A stretch of DNA of 64,000 nt from Azadirachta indica (taxonomy: Eukaryota > Streptophyta > Magnoliopsida > Sapindales > Meliaceae), in the NCBI GenBank assembly GCA_022749755.1, contig CM040443.1, positions 15,453,744 through 15,517,743 of the forward strand, in the 5' to 3' direction. Positions within the stretch are counted from its first letter, which is position 1; each line of letters begins with the position of its first letter. Below, one piece after another: positions 1-14,700 of the stretch. The translations under genes and the position numbers were made by a program. The notes below the pieces were generated by a model that saw nothing but the letters and a program-made list of their open reading frames with translations, ran no database searches and was not told the DNA's origin.

Positions 1-222
1 GTTCATAAAATATAAGTGTGGTCACTTTTGAATGACAATGTTTTATGTAATCAAACGTGGTCATTTACTGTTAAATCTCTTTTTTAATTTTCTTTATTAT
101 TATAAATATTTTCGTAAATTTCCCTTTAAAAAAAGGGCCCATTTAATATAGTATTTAGATATGATTTTGTGATTTTAAATATAAAAAATATAATGAATCC
201 TTGAAATATGCGTTTGATTAAA

Positions 223-455
223 ATTAGTTTAATTTAATTCAAAAACAGATTTTAGATAGGATTATAAAATTTAGTGTAAAATTAGAAAATGATAAAAGTC
301 TTTTTTTTTCATTTTTCTTTTATTGTATCCGAATCAAATCCTAATAAAGCTTTAAAATTAGTTTAATTTAATTAAAAAATAGTTTTTAAAATTAAAAAAC
401 AATAAAAAGTCTTTTTTTTTTCATTTTTCTTTTACTGTATCCGAACCATATTCGA
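223..455. repeat. imperfect tandem duplication, unit about 130 bp
   Basis: Two successive copies share the order TTAGTTTAATTTAATT, an A-rich stretch, AAAAGTC plus a T run, then CATTTTTCTTTTAYTGTATCC. The first copy is about 223-349 and the second about 357-455. The second is shorter and diverged. The function is unknown. Confidence 0.65.
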
Positions 456-653
456 ATATAGTTTTTCTTTTTTTTTGTCTTAATTATATTTTTTATATTT
501 AAAACTCTTTTACTTATATTTTTTATAGGATCTAATCTTAAAATTTGACTATTTTATTTATAAGTTCTTTATATTACATCTAAAAAATTAACTCCATCTT
601 AAATTATTTTATTTATAAGTTCTTTATCTTTGTCATATCCCAACACAATAGAT

Positions 654-805
654 AATTGTACTTATTTATATGATCAATTAGGATTCATTTAATTTAGTGA
701 AAACTTTAAAAATTATAATTGTACACATAAATTAAGATTCATTTATTTCAGTTAAAACTTTTAAAAATTGTAATTGTACGTACAAATTAGGATCTTAATT
801 ATTAA
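654..805. repeat. tandem repeat, unit about 55-63 bp, about 2.5 copies
   Basis: AATTGTAC followed by an AT-rich stretch, then AGGATTCATTTA or AAGATTCATTTA and AAAACTTT, recurs at about 654, 717 and 772. The last copy is incomplete. Confidence 0.65.
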
Positions 806-1419
806 AATTTGCATTAAAATCACTCAAATTTATATAAAAATATTTAAAATATTTTTAAGTTTAATTAAGTAATATTTATGCTTTATTATGTTTAAGTTAA
901 ATAAATTTTAAGTCTTTGTCAATCATTTACTATTTTTAAATTCATGTTTTAAGAAAATAATTGACTTTTATTATTTGTATTCATATATTTTAATATAATT
1001 TTAAAATAATCAATATTAATAAAAGATTTGTACTTAATTATTAAAAAAATTTTAATAAAAAGTTATTAAAAAATAGTTTCCAAACACATATTTTTTTTTT
1101 TTTCTTTTTAAAAAAATTATATTAAATATATTTTATAATTTTAAAATATTATATCGATATATTTTTTTAAAAAAATATAATTCATATTTTTAAATTATAT
1201 CAAAAAATTTCAAAAACAGTTTTTAAATAGCAAATTAAAAGATCCAAAATAATTAGTACAGTATCACAGGTACGGAGTCGGACCTGAATGTGGTAAGCCG
1301 TACGGACTAGGCCGATAAAATTGCCACATTGACATGGTAATCGTGCGTGAATGAATGCCGATTTATCCATCTTCGAACTAACAAACCAGCAGCGCAGCAA
1401 ATTCTAAACATACATTAGG

Positions 1420-2714
1420 ATGACGGCGAAAGGGTGGATCGACGGGGACGAGACCGCTGGAGATATGCTTTCTCGACTTCTCACAGAACAGCTTCCGTTC
1501 TTGCTTCTTCCTCCACTTCACAGACTTCCTCTTCGCGTCGGCAATGTCGTTGAGGTCGTTGGACCTTCCGCTTCTGCCAAAACCCAAATCCTTATGCAGG
1601 TACTGATCTTAATCGGACGAAACTCGTCGGCTTCCGTTATTTATGAATTTCCCTTACTTATTTTGTAAATTAAATATTATGTATAGGCTGCAATTAGCTG
1701 CATTCTTCCTAAAGAGTGGAACGGTGTGCACTATGGAGGATTGGGGCGTTTGGTTATGTTCATTGATTTGGATTGTCGTTTTGATGTTTTGCGTCTTTCG
1801 CAAATGCTGAAGCATCGAATCATGGAAGCTAATGGTAATTGCAAACCTACATTGATTAATTATGATGCAGTCTATTTCTTTTTAAATTTTCATTTACTTT
1901 TCTATTTAGGTTTAAAACGGCTAGTGTTACCCTTGAAACAGTTCAAATACTATTTTAATTAGTATGGATATTATGTGCTAATATAAAAATTATCCATAGT
2001 GCTAATTAAATTTGATAAGCACTTTTAAATTAAATAGCCAAACGCATAGATAAGTATTTATATTTCTTGGCTAAATACTTATGAAGTGTTCATTAGTGTT
2101 GCTAAATGCGCCCAAAGACCCTTTTTGTGTATTTAGTTTTCTGCTTAAAACAAAAGGCAACTTCTGGCTCTGCTTAGTTTGAATCCAATATTTAACATTA
2201 ATACATTTTTCACGGAAGTTTAGTAATTCCTTTGAAATGTGACAGTCCTATTTCCTAGTTTATCATGCCTCAGCAGGAATTACTCTTATGACAGTTTTAT
2301 CTATATCCAAACAAATTATGATACCAGATAATTCTTAAGCAATACGAGTTGTTTCAGCAAATAATTTTTTTGTTTAATATTTTTCACCAGAGTGAACTTT
2401 CAACTTTAGAATAGCTGCAAAATGATCAAAAGTGTATTATCTCACCATGTTGAAGTTTACAAGTTCGTCAAAATATTGGGGAATTCAAGTTCTATTTCAT
2501 TTAACAATGAGCATGATTCTCGAAACTCATGTACAAGAGTTGTAATCTTGACGACTAATGATGTCTAAGAGTTAAAATTTTCAGCTAATGCACAAACCCG
2601 ATATTCAAATCCTGTAGCATTCCCATTGCATTGTTTGCATTCAAATTGATACTCCTTTGGAATTAGCTTTCACATTTTTCCTTTTTACTTTCCTTTTGTT
2701 TGGATGATTGTGTG

Positions 2715-2750
<36 letters not shown>

Positions 2751-5700
2751 TTGTAGATAAATGCACTAATTTCAGCTCTAAGGTCCAATTCAATTTTGAA
2801 TCATGCATCTAAACAGACCCTAGGTATTATCTAGATAATGCTACCATGGATAGATAGAGCTAAGTCATTTGGTGTAATACTTAATTTTTTGATGATATCT
2901 AGCTATTCTCTGTAGCATTTCTGAGGATTTGCTGCCTCTTTGCCATTTCACTAGTCATTTTTACAAATAAAAAGAGCTGAAAAGATTTCTTCATTTGGTC
3001 AAGCTAATGTTCTTTAGGATCCACCCATTTCTTTGGGTTCTTCATTTATCAATTATGTGCTGACTTGTCATTTATAACGGCATCAATTTCTGAATAAGAA
3101 TGGATATTTTATGCACAGCATCATCGTAGGCTGCGTACCATTTGCCTTTTCCATCATCTTACATTTTTAACTGTTCTATGAGCTAGTAAATTTAAGTATT
3201 TTTTATTAGATATTCAATTTTCTCAATTGACAAGATAATTGATGCGTATCATTTGTGGGAGAAAGTAATTCTATTTCATATTTCTTTGTTATGAGATTCT
3301 GCTGTTTTGGCTATATTTGGGGATGTCTGGATAGAGTGAAATAGAAGATCTGTTGAAGATGGCTTATAAGAGGACCAAGTGAAGTTCTGCACCTCTCTTT
3401 TAGGCATCTTCTTCTTCTCACTTTAGACAATCCTCATTCCTTTTAATTCTTTGCAAATGGGAAAAGTTGCTGGCTGTTGTGGGAAGAAGAGTAATAGTGT
3501 CAAAATAGTTTTACTGAATCCTTTGTCTGTATTGTTTTGAGTTTAGGTACATTTTTGTAAAGCCTTTTCTTTTCCCTTTAGAGCATTTTGGAATGTTGGT
3601 CCTTGTTTTTGTGCACTGCTGGAAGCCACTTTTGTATGTCATCTTTTTATTATCAACTGATGTAGCAAACAAGCAAATATTCTGTTTTCTGTCACTGATT
3701 GGAGAGTGAAAGGTTGGCAGGAATTATGTGGAATTGAAGATTCATGAAGAGTTTAATACTGAACATAGTTAATAATCTTGGTGTTGTGAGCTGTTTGATG
3801 ATTATCCATGAAGAATTTAAGGCTGAACATTGATAATAATCAGTGTGTTTGATGGTTCATAACCATATTAAGAAGTAAAAAAATGATGATTCATGCATCA
3901 CACCTAAATAACCCTTGGTATCATACTTTGGGTGATTGTATTGCACATTCATAAAAATAATACTAGAAGTTGAGGTTTTCTGTTAATTCGTTCATTCATA
4001 TTGCGAAACTACAGTTTATGGTCCTATATGTAGAAGGCGGTGGCACAAATGCAATAACAATACTAGAAGTTAAGCTTTTCTGTTTGTTCATTCATATTAC
4101 AAAACTACAGTTTATGGTCCTATATTTAGAAGGCTGTGGTCACCACTTACATTATCTCCTAAAAGTTGTAGAATAAACTTGCAAAAAAGAGACTACAATG
4201 ATTCTTAAAACTAAGAATATCTCAGATAAGAGTCTCGGAAGAAAATTGACAACAGTGAACTTTTTCTTGCAAAGAAGACTTTTTTCTAACAAGCTTTAAT
4301 CGTGCTTGACTAATCTGTTGAACTGCTTCTTTGACTTAAAAGCACACTATTCGGCTGCAGGGCTAAGTCTGGTTCATATATAAATAAGTTTGGGTTTGAG
4401 CATTTGATTATGTTCTTTTACGCTGTTAATATAATTTTAGAGATTGTTGCCACTTGTCCCTGTAACCAATACAAGTTCCCTTGCAGAATCTTAGCAAGCA
4501 GAAACAAGGCATGCTAGTTTTCTGTGTATGTCATATGTTGCTCAATGTCTTGTACTTTGTCAAATATCCCGTAATTAAAACAATTCAGAAAAAAAATATG
4601 CTATTGTGTTAAAATTTTGCTTAAATTTTTTTAAGGATTGAGCAATGAAGTTCAACGGGATGAAAAAGTTGGTGACTTGTGGAATTGCCATTCAAAAAGC
4701 AAACCTAGTACATCTTGTGATGAGGAACTGTTTGCATTGTGCATGAGACGGTTCTTGTATGTCCGCTGTTATGATAGTTTTGAGTTTCTTGCCACTCTTA
4801 AGGTGAGGAGCATTTCTACTTTATATGTCATTAGCTAAAAAGCAAATTATGTTAGCTGTCCTACCCTTTTTTGTTCCTTCTCATGCTGCCAGTCTTTCAG
4901 TATTTTAAGTTTGCTCTAGAAACTCTTCTGTTCTTTTAGAGTGGAAAAATATCATGGGAAAGAATAAACTGGAAACTAGAGTAATGGAAATAACAAGATC
5001 TGAATTTTGGGAGGCATAGAAGACTGAACAAACTCAACTGATAGGGTCCTTGAAATGAAGATTAGAACCAATTACCTGAAGATTCTCCACAGGCACTCTT
5101 AATAAATTTAATGTTACTTTTCTGGGACTACATTGAAGTACCTTTTACATCTATCTTCAGTAGTTACAGTTACAGATAGGTCGATATACCCTTCTCAATT
5201 ATACGGCAGATACAAAGGCCTACTGGTTTTGCATTGTTTGATTTTTCATATTTTTAAGAAATAATGCTTATTTATACTTGAACTGCGTAGTCCTACCCAA
5301 ATGTTGCAATTGTCTAATAAACTCTTGACATGGAATCTTTCTTGTTACTGAACTGCCCACACAATCTATAGTTCTTTTTATCTCTTTTTTTGTGGGGAGG
5401 GATATAACCTTCTGCATAAGAAATAATGAGTAGAAAAAGATTCTTATGACAAAGAAACATTGGGGGGAAGCCCTTGAAGCCAGAAGTCTACTTTTTATTG
5501 GATAAATATGGCATTTGAAAGGTGCATATGTTTTTTCTTGACGGAAGCAAATATGATTTTGGTTCCGGTTGAATATCTTCTAGTGGTAGCAAAATTTTGC
5601 ATGTTATGTGCAGAAAGCGCATATTAGAAGTGTGACTATATATCAATGTTCCAATTGTTTTTGTCCAAATGAAATATGGACCAACCTAGTCGTGATCTTT

Positions 5701-8700
5701 TTGGACTAGTGGTAAAAACAATTTGCACCCTACTAGTAAAATAAATAAATACTCAATCAAATATAACAATGAAAACAAATTCAGATGCAAAATGATAGTA
5801 CTATTTATAATATTTTGAATCTCATCTCCTGTCTTTATGAATATGTACATATTTATAATTGATGTTATTATTACTTAATAAGAGTTTTACTACTTATCAT
5901 TGATACAATTATTGCTATTTATATAATGTGATTATTCAACGTAACATACCTTTTATTAGCTATAATTTGAGTCTCAGTGATGTAATAACAAGGATGTGGA
6001 GTTGTGTCTAGTATCATTCCAAGTTTCCATTTGGTTTTAATGTGATAAAAACTCATTTGGGATCACTGTTGGAAATTTGAAAGTTGCTTTAAATTGCTAA
6101 AACATAATTTAAGTGTTTGATCAAATAGATTAGAAGTGCATCTGAAAGGCTGATTTTAAGACTCATAATTTTCTTAAATGAAATTTCAAAAGTATCCATA
6201 TATTGTGATCCAACCTAATATATCAAGTTATTTCTTGTTGTACTAGTTATTATTTTCAAATATATTTTCTTAAGACTATTTTATGTCAAATAAGTAATAT
6301 TTTCTTTATTTGCAAATTCTACTGTTTTGATAAAGGATAGGTTGACATATGCATGTGAAACATACTTATATACATGCATGCATACATGTTGCATCACTTG
6401 TATATGTTAACCAAATTTCCATAAGCCCTTTGATTTTTACCCAAATATAGGCAACAAGGTTATATCAGCAGCTTCATGTACGCTAAGTTAAAAATTGAAA
6501 TTGATGATTGCTCATGGAGTTATATAATAGAATCCAATTACTTACAAATAGACATAACACCGAATCTTGGGGCTTTATTATGTGTTGCAAACCAAAATTG
6601 AAAAATATGTGAAACATTTTATCTATTCTTAAAATCCTTGTGCAAGCTAGATGTACTATTGAAGATGTATGATTTTATTTACCTTCGTGGATTACAGACA
6701 TCACATTGTCGGCTTCAGCAGGAAAGTGAAGCACATGGAATTAGTTTTTATTTCCTTATGATTGACAGGTTTGTTTTGGATTTGGAATATCTGAATTTTT
6801 GCATATTGCCAAGTTTTGGTATTATTTATTCTTCTCTCTACATTTATGTTCTTTAACTTTTTACAAATTATTTTTCTTTTATTCATGTTGAGTTAAGCTT
6901 TTGTTGTCTATAAATTATGGACAATATTTTCTTTACTTTAGTGAAAGTGGAATATTTGAAACATGGTTTGATGCATGTGTTATTGCAAAAGAGTATGTCA
7001 TCTAAGAAATGTAGCTCTCTAGAAGCCATGTTTCAAGAAACTATATAAATGCATGTGTTATTGCAGAGGAGTATGTCGTCTAAGAAATGTAGCTCACTAG
7101 AAGCCAAGTTTCAAGAAACTATGTATGAAACGTACTTACTCCAATGATTGCAGGGTAGTTTTATTACTGAACAGGAATAATTATACCTTATTGATTTATT
7201 TTCTTGACCTGCACTTTTCCTGACCACTATTGGGAAGCAGTTGCAATAGAATTTTTTCATTGAACTAATCAAGTTGCAAGTCAAACACCAAACCATTAAA
7301 TGCATGTATGGTGTGGCTTCTCTATTGGCCAAAAGAGCATTTAGTGCCAAAATCCATTTTCAAACTTTTGCTTTCTCGCTTGTGAGCCCATGGCACATCA
7401 ATTCCTAATGGACCAATGTCTCAAGAGGCAAAGTTCTGAGTTTGACTCCGGGTTGCCTGGTCCGTTTGGAAGTTGGATCTTATGAGAGCTTGTAGCTTAA
7501 CTCATCTATAGGATTGGCTGAGAAATCCACATCATGCAAAATTAAAAAAAAAAAATTTCTTAGAAAATTAAGGGACTACTGTTACTAGCAACCAGTGATT
7601 TAAAAACTGCTGCAAACATATTTACTGTGATGCTTCAGCTTCAGCGAAGGGAAAAGAGGAATAATGTGGTTGCTAACCTTTGGTATGCAAATCTTTATTT
7701 CCAGCATTGGAGCTTTCCACTGGATTGATCGGGCATGTAGACCCCTGCCAGCGAGGTTTAATAATAGGTGAAAAATTTTATGATTATTTGAAGTTCTCTG
7801 AAAAAGTTTGATCTTCTCATGCTTTTATCTATAGAATATCTTGTTATAGAACTCTTAATCTCGACTTATATTTTTTAATATCAATTTATTAGCATGTGAA
7901 GTATTGTTTTTTACTAAATACTCTTTTGCACTACAATTAAGATGTTCCACTATTTTCAGAAACTTCTTATCAGATGCTCTCTAGCTGATCATGTTGACTA
8001 GAACTGATCATGTGTCAACCTTGTTGGTGGTTAATTTTACTTGATAATTGCGCCTTGTGTTCATGATATGAAGCATGGCAGAAAGGAAGTGCAACCATTA
8101 GAAGAGGGGTAAACCTCTTCCTAAATTGCCAAATCTATCAAAACTTGATACATGTAGGACATGAAAAGCATTGGCAATGGGCCATGTGGAACCTGAGGGT
8201 GTATGGAAAGGAATACAATAAATATAGTTGTTTCACAAATGCTTGAGCATTTGTTACGTGCTTGATGTTAGTGGATGATACAAAATTATAACTAGGGAGG
8301 TGGAGAATAACAAATGAGTTTTGTGAGCAAAAATTATAAGTAAAAAATGGAACTTCAAGAAAAAGTTGTTTGTAGGGGGTGATCACACCCCTGCTACTAT
8401 ATGGATCTACCATATGGGAAGCTAAAGTTTCTGCAGTTGACTTTGGAATAATTTGGTGTTGGTCATCTGGATATTGAATTATGTATTATCCACTTAATGA
8501 CTCTGTCTTTTCTTTCTGCAACTTTCTTCCTTGTTCTTATAGTCAGGTTTTTATCATTCTGGAATCTGAACTTTGTAGTATAAACTTGTCGATAACTTGC
8601 GGAGGGGGATCAAATTGATGCAACCTTAGGTGTTATAGCTGACACTACCTTGTTAGTGGATCCTTGCAGAAGTTGCTTGAAGCTAAAAATCAATAAATGT

Positions 8701-11700
8701 TACCTGTATCAGAACCTGGTTTTTCTTTGCAGACAGTTGGTCTCCAATTGTTGTAAATATCTTTATTATCAATATTGGTTTTTTCTTGTTTCTTGGCAAA
8801 TTAATTAAATAAGTAAACAAATGAATAAATACGTAAATAAATAAATAAATAAAGCAATCTTATTATCAGTTCTTAACAGCAGCTAAGTAGAATCATTGTC
8901 AACACAATCCAAGTACATAAGTGGTAACTAGTTTAGGAAAGAAAACATATGGAATTTGAGCAGCATACTGGACCAGCAAATTTGAGCTACAATAGCTACC
9001 ATGCAACAGGGTGATTTGAAAGACTTCTGGATGTGTCCCAAAGAATGAAGAATAGATTTTGTGGAACCAAATTAGGATGGGGAGAGAACAGCAAATAGTC
9101 ACAACAATGAGATAAAGAAGGTGCTGCAGTTGTGCAGCTTTGATTCATTGAGTGAAGAGATTGTGACATGTATTCGATTCCAAGTCTGTTGAATAGTTTC
9201 CTTGCAGTGAGGAAAGTAGGAGAAAAAGATTGGTGGAGAGAAAGAAGAGGAAATCTCCAAAAAGGAGAAGAGAGTGGAAAGGAGATAGATTAGAGAGAAT
9301 AAAGGAAAAGATAAAGTGAGGGAACAGAGAAAGAAAGATCGAGGCAAAGAACATTCACTTTTCTTGTTCTCCAAATCTGTCTTAAAAGGATAAGAAGCCA
9401 TGACTTGCCAGAAAGAATTGTAGAACCTCTGGAGCATGTCAGTTGAGTAGTTATGTGACTAAATGTCACTTCAAGTGGCTGTGCATATGCCACATCTGAT
9501 ACTTTCAAATAAACTTAAAAATTATTCTTTGAGTAATTCTCTTTTCTGTCCAAAGAAGATTTTGACATCCCGTTACCTGAGCTTATTCAACAATGATATT
9601 AAAAACATTCTGTCAGCTCAATTTAGCTAGATATGATGAGCATGATTATTTGCACTTCTTTTAAGTGTCAAAATTACTTGTGATAGTAAATAATGTATCA
9701 AATGGACATGTGTTTGTCTGTTCTTAAAAACTATAAAATGCATGATCCTGTAATGAAAAATATGGATTAAAATACTTTTGGCATTGATTGTTCTGTTATA
9801 GACTTTGAAGTTTGATAAGGAGTGGTCAGTGGACCAACTTTCAGATTCTAAAACCTGTGATATATTAAAACTAGACTCTACTTGTGTACTAAATAGATCT
9901 TGGTTATTTGTGATTTTTTATGGGCCTTATGATAGTCAAACATAGTCTTTGTTAATTCTTTATCATTATTGTAAGGTTATTGCTGTTGTTGGTTGTTTTT
10001 AGTTTATGTTCATTGTTCTCTTGTAGGGGCTGCTGGAATTCATTGACCATAAAATTTGTTTTCAATGTGAATTTGGTGTGTATACCCCTGATTATGACAG
10101 TTTAGGGACCTACCATGAGATGTCACTGTTATCATCTATAGCTCTGTCATGCATAGTTTGTAAATGATGTTGACATACATCTTGATTTTTTTTATGTTTA
10201 GGAAAAGTCTGTCTCTCCAGTGTCTATCAGAAACAGTAGTTCGGGAGATTAGAAACCTTCTACTGGTCCACCCTATGGTTGTTATAGCTACTAAAGCAAT
10301 CATCACTGTGGACAAAAATTCAGCGAATGATGTCAAATGGTGAGTCCCTAAGCAGCCAAAATGCTTGTCCTTTGCTATTTTAAGTGTCTACTTTCCTATT
10401 TGAAAAGTTAGAATTATGTGTTCGATAGAGTGCACATTTGCATGTCAAATATGTCCAAAATAGGTTTATTCATACAATCATAGTGTAAGAATATTTTTGT
10501 TTGTTATAACTAATATTAATCAAAGTCACGGACAAAAATGTGAAATCACTTGTTAAGCAGCCCACATTTCTTCTAGATTATCTTGGATGATTCTTGCTTT
10601 CTGTGTTTCTTTACTTGAGGAGATTTTTACGCTTTCAGAAGAGAATTATTCTGGGACATTTTTGTGCTAGTAGTTTTCATATTTATTTTGTTGGAAAGAA
10701 ATAGGAGGCTTTTTGAAGAAGCTAGGGAGGAAGATGCTGATTCTAAGAAGATAAAGCTCACTTTCTTGCATGAGTTTGGGTGTGTCAATTTCTAATAAAT
10801 TCAAAGACATTCCTTTCCTTTCATTTAAAAATTGAGAAGTTTTCAGATGATTTTTGCTTTATTATATATTATAGCTTGTTTGGAATTCATTAATTTGTGA
10901 CTCATGGTTCACTTTGTAAATAACATTATTCTGATATAGTTTGTTTGTTTTTAGGAAAATAAATTCTTGTCTTTACCTGTCTATATAACTGATAGAGTTG
11001 TGAGGGGTGGTTATATCGTCAGCCAGGTCATCTCAACCCTCAACTAGTTGAGGTCTCTGTGAGCTTCATAACCAAGGTCATAGCAATCAAAAAGCTTCTA
11101 GGATTTTAACAAGGCCCATCTCAACCCTCAAAGATAACAACTTGTTAAATGTCAGGAATCGAAACTTTATCCTTTATTCTTTGTATTTAAGGATATATAT
11201 TATCATTCTGAAATGAGTGATTTATTTTACCTTTATTGCAACGTGCATAGATCCCAATATGGCAGTAATACTTTCCTTGGGACTTGGGGTGAATTTGAAT
11301 AGATACTCTTCGAAACTAAACAGTTCATTCTTACATTTTCTTGATGAAATACCTTAATTGTATTTGAAGGTGGGGTGCCTACTAGGACGCATTGAGTCCA
11401 ACTCTTCTAATAATCTGTATGTGTATCTATAAGCTATTTGGATCCAGCAGTGGAGAAAATAGAGAGAGGACTAAAAGTTTAGAAAAGAGCCATTTTACCA
11501 AAGGGGATATGTTCGCTTTAATTCACTGCATTTTCAGCTTTTATGATTTGCATCCTCTCTTTCTTCAAGATTCCTAGGGAAGCTGCCAAGAGAGTAGAAT
11601 CTCAATTGTGGGAAGGTTATTGCAATACCAGATTCTATTATTAAATGGAAATATGTATATATTGATATACATATATACTCCATCACATAATATATTTCTA

Positions 11701-14700
11701 ATGTTGAGAATTTATGAGTTAAGGTATATTTTTGATATAGATTATTTAATTTTGGGTGAATATGATTATTTTCTAAAAAAGAATAATTTTGGTTATTAAT
11801 TATTTTATTGTGGGTAAAAAGCATAAAATGAGGGACTTAAATAAAATTATACATTTCTTGCTTGTGGGGTTTCGTGCCCATAAAGTGAATAGTAAGTTTT
11901 ATGCTGTCGTTTAAAGATAGAAAAGAAAAAAAGAGGAGAGAGAAAGAGAAGAAGAAGAAAAATGAAGTTTTTGTTGACATTTTAAATTATTTTATAGGTA
12001 CGTTTAGGTTTGCGCATTTCGATTTAAGTTTCTTATTTTATTATTTTATGATAGTAGTATTTTTCTTGTGTTGTATATATGATTAGTTAAGTGATTAATT
12101 TGAATATTGTGATTATTATGTGGTTAGATGATAATTGGACCGAGATTTTATTGAGTTGACTGAATAGTTTTTCTATTTACATTTAAAACGTGATTTTTAA
12201 TATATGTTTTCTTAGTAAACTTTCTAGAATCTAAAACTACACTTAAAACCAAGTTTGTTGAATTTTAATTCATTAAAATCAACTAAAAAACCGAACTTTA
12301 ACAATTTTTCAAAGGGTTACCCTACTGTTCTGGAAAACAATAATTTCTGTAATAGATTCAAAAATATAAATTTATTTGACTAACTAAATGATCATAAAAA
12401 ATTCTGAAAATTAGTCTCCTGGTTTCTACGTATGTTTACTTATGATCTGCAGAATCTCATAAGTTTTCAATGTTTGTAAAGTTTGTTATGAAGTTTTAAA
12501 TTAATGAACCTCAAATCTGGAAGTTACTGAACAATTTACATTTACCCAAAAATAAAGTATTTTGATAATTTTTTTGACATCAAAATGTTATATAATTTTT
12601 ATGCAAAGTATTTATACGTGTCCTCAGTAAATTTGTAAAATTTTAGCTTAAACCAATTAGTAGATTGAAAGTTAAAAATCATGGAATCAAGGATGTTCAG
12701 TAGGAAAACCGAGTAGGCAGAGTATAGAGACTTTAAGTGTAAAGCTTTATAATGTATGATTTTGGACTTGATTGTTTTGGAATTATATTATTTGAGGTAA
12801 AAGGGTTCTAAGGAGCATAGCATATTATTTTGGTGATTCAAAGGATTTAGAATATGATAAAAATTGTTGGTGTTGTTAAATGAAGTAGAAAGTGAGAACT
12901 TGGGAGAAGTTGTCTTAAGATGAATGAAATATTTTACTTATGATTAAGTTATACTTGTTATGGATATGAATTGTTTTGATTATTTTCAGAAATGAATATG
13001 ACTTTTATGTTATAATAGATATATAAAAACAAACACAGTATATAATGAACAACATTACTTACCTGAACTGAAGCACAAATTTTAACACTATTTCAAATTT
13101 TTTGAAGCCTCCAATTATCTTAACCATAAGAAATTATAACTTAATAATAGGTATAATATTTCATTCATCTTAAGAAAACTTGTACCGGCTTCTTGCTTTC
13201 TAAGTTCAATCCCTTCATCAAATGAGACACTAACAATATTTATTATATTCTTAGTCATTCAAATTGCCAAAATAGTACGTTCCTTGGAACCCTTTTAGCC
13301 TCAAATAATAAAAATTCTAAAATTTAATCAAAATCCAAAATCATACACTATAAAACCTTACGCTTAAATCTCCATAATCTGTCTATTTGATTTTCTTATT
13401 GAATGTTCTCAATTTAATGATCTTTAACTTTTAATCTACTAATCAATTTAAGCTAAAATTTTACAAAGTGACCGAGGACACTTACAAATACTTAGTGTAA
13501 AATTTCATAATATTTGGACATCGAAAACATTGTCAAAACATTTCTTTCTCGGGTAAATGTAAGCTGTCCACTAACTTTCAGATGTGAGGTTTATTAATTT
13601 AAAAATTCATAACAATTTTTATCAATATTAAAAATGATGAGACTTTGCACATCATAAGTAGACATATGTAGAAAACAGTGTAACAATTTTAAGAACTTTT
13701 GAAAATCAATAAGTTAGTAAAATAAATTTATATTTTCGGACCTCTTACAGAAATTACTGTTTTCCATAACAGTAAGGTAATCTTTAAAAAATTCTTAAGA
13801 ATTGGTTTCTAAACCAATTTCTTTGAAGAATTGTTAAAAATTCTATAGACTCAAGAAAATGCATCTTCTTTGGTTGCACTTGCAACAATATTTATGAATT
13901 AAAAGACAATGCTCCATGATGTCTGCAGATAATTTATCATGGCTATTTGGGTTTAAGTTTTCAATTTTTTCTCTCTATCTCTCACTTTATTTATTGTTTT
14001 ATGGCCTATTTGTACTCCATGTTTACTCACCTATTCTTTTCTAAAGTTTCTTTTCTTCTGTGTTTGTATATTTATTGATGAAGTAATAAGGCTATATGGT
14101 ACTTCATTATTGTAAAGCACAGTATCAAGATCAATATTGATCAGCTTTCTGCTTTATTGTTAAGATGGGATTAGAGCACATACTTGTAATTTGTATTCCA
14201 ATTTTTGCTTACCATGAAAATCTCTGCTGCTATGGTTTTGAAGTTTACAATCATTTTTCCTGACAGGAAGTTTGGAAAGTGGTTTGCACCAGACATGTCG
14301 TATTCTGATAATGTAAAAAGTAATACTGAGCACTTCCAGTATCATGAATATATGCCTTCTGTCTGGCAGGTAATGATTGATGATTGAAAGTTGTTTGATT
14401 CATACAACATGCTTTTAGGAATATGCACACCGTGCTATATCACTTGGCTGCTACATGTCTAGCTAGTTGCTGAAGAATTTGACCTAATCTTGCATGTCAA
14501 AAAAATAAGTCAAACAAGGATTTTATTTTTGTAACCGTTAAGAGTTGACCTTATGCTGCATAATATTCATGTCCATATTGCTTATGATATATGGCTTTAA
14601 ATTATGATATATGTTGAAAAAAACTTTCTTGGCTGGTTCCCCATCTTTGGAGATTTTGATGATTGATAATCTTGTCAAGAGGGAGTGGATCTTGTGAACT

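Larger units (their letters stand above)
1..1419. other. AT-rich intergenic region upstream of XRCC2
   Basis: This is non-coding, strongly AT-rich sequence with long T and A runs and two short tandem repeats that are listed separately. I see no convincing open frame and no clear TATA box placed for the downstream gene. The promoter and 5' UTR of XRCC2 should lie in the last few hundred bases, where base composition becomes more balanced from about 1,260. Confidence 0.7.
1835..4635 (+). other. XRCC2 intron 2 (2.8 kb)
   Basis: This long GT-AG intron has no coding sequence that I recognise. It holds a TA microsatellite near 2.7 kb and a 100-bp-period duplication near 4.0 kb, both listed separately. 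The remainder is ordinary AT-rich plant intron sequence. Confidence 0.75.
7768..10201 (+). other. XRCC2 intron 5 (2.4 kb)
   Basis: GT-AG intron. It contains an AAAT microsatellite (about 8,800-8,854) and a purine-rich tract (about 9,205-9,345). The open frames on the minus strand here are long only because the purine tract lacks stop codons; they have no recognisable domain. Confidence 0.7.

Noticed and set aside
9099..9508. Overlapping minus-strand open frames rich in Leu, Phe and Ser
   Set aside because: They are produced by a purine-rich tract in XRCC2 intron 5 and have no domain, start context or conservation signal.
11900..12086. Lys/Glu-rich then hydrophobic open frame
   Set aside because: AT- and GA-rich intron sequence beside the inverted repeat, with no family resemblance.
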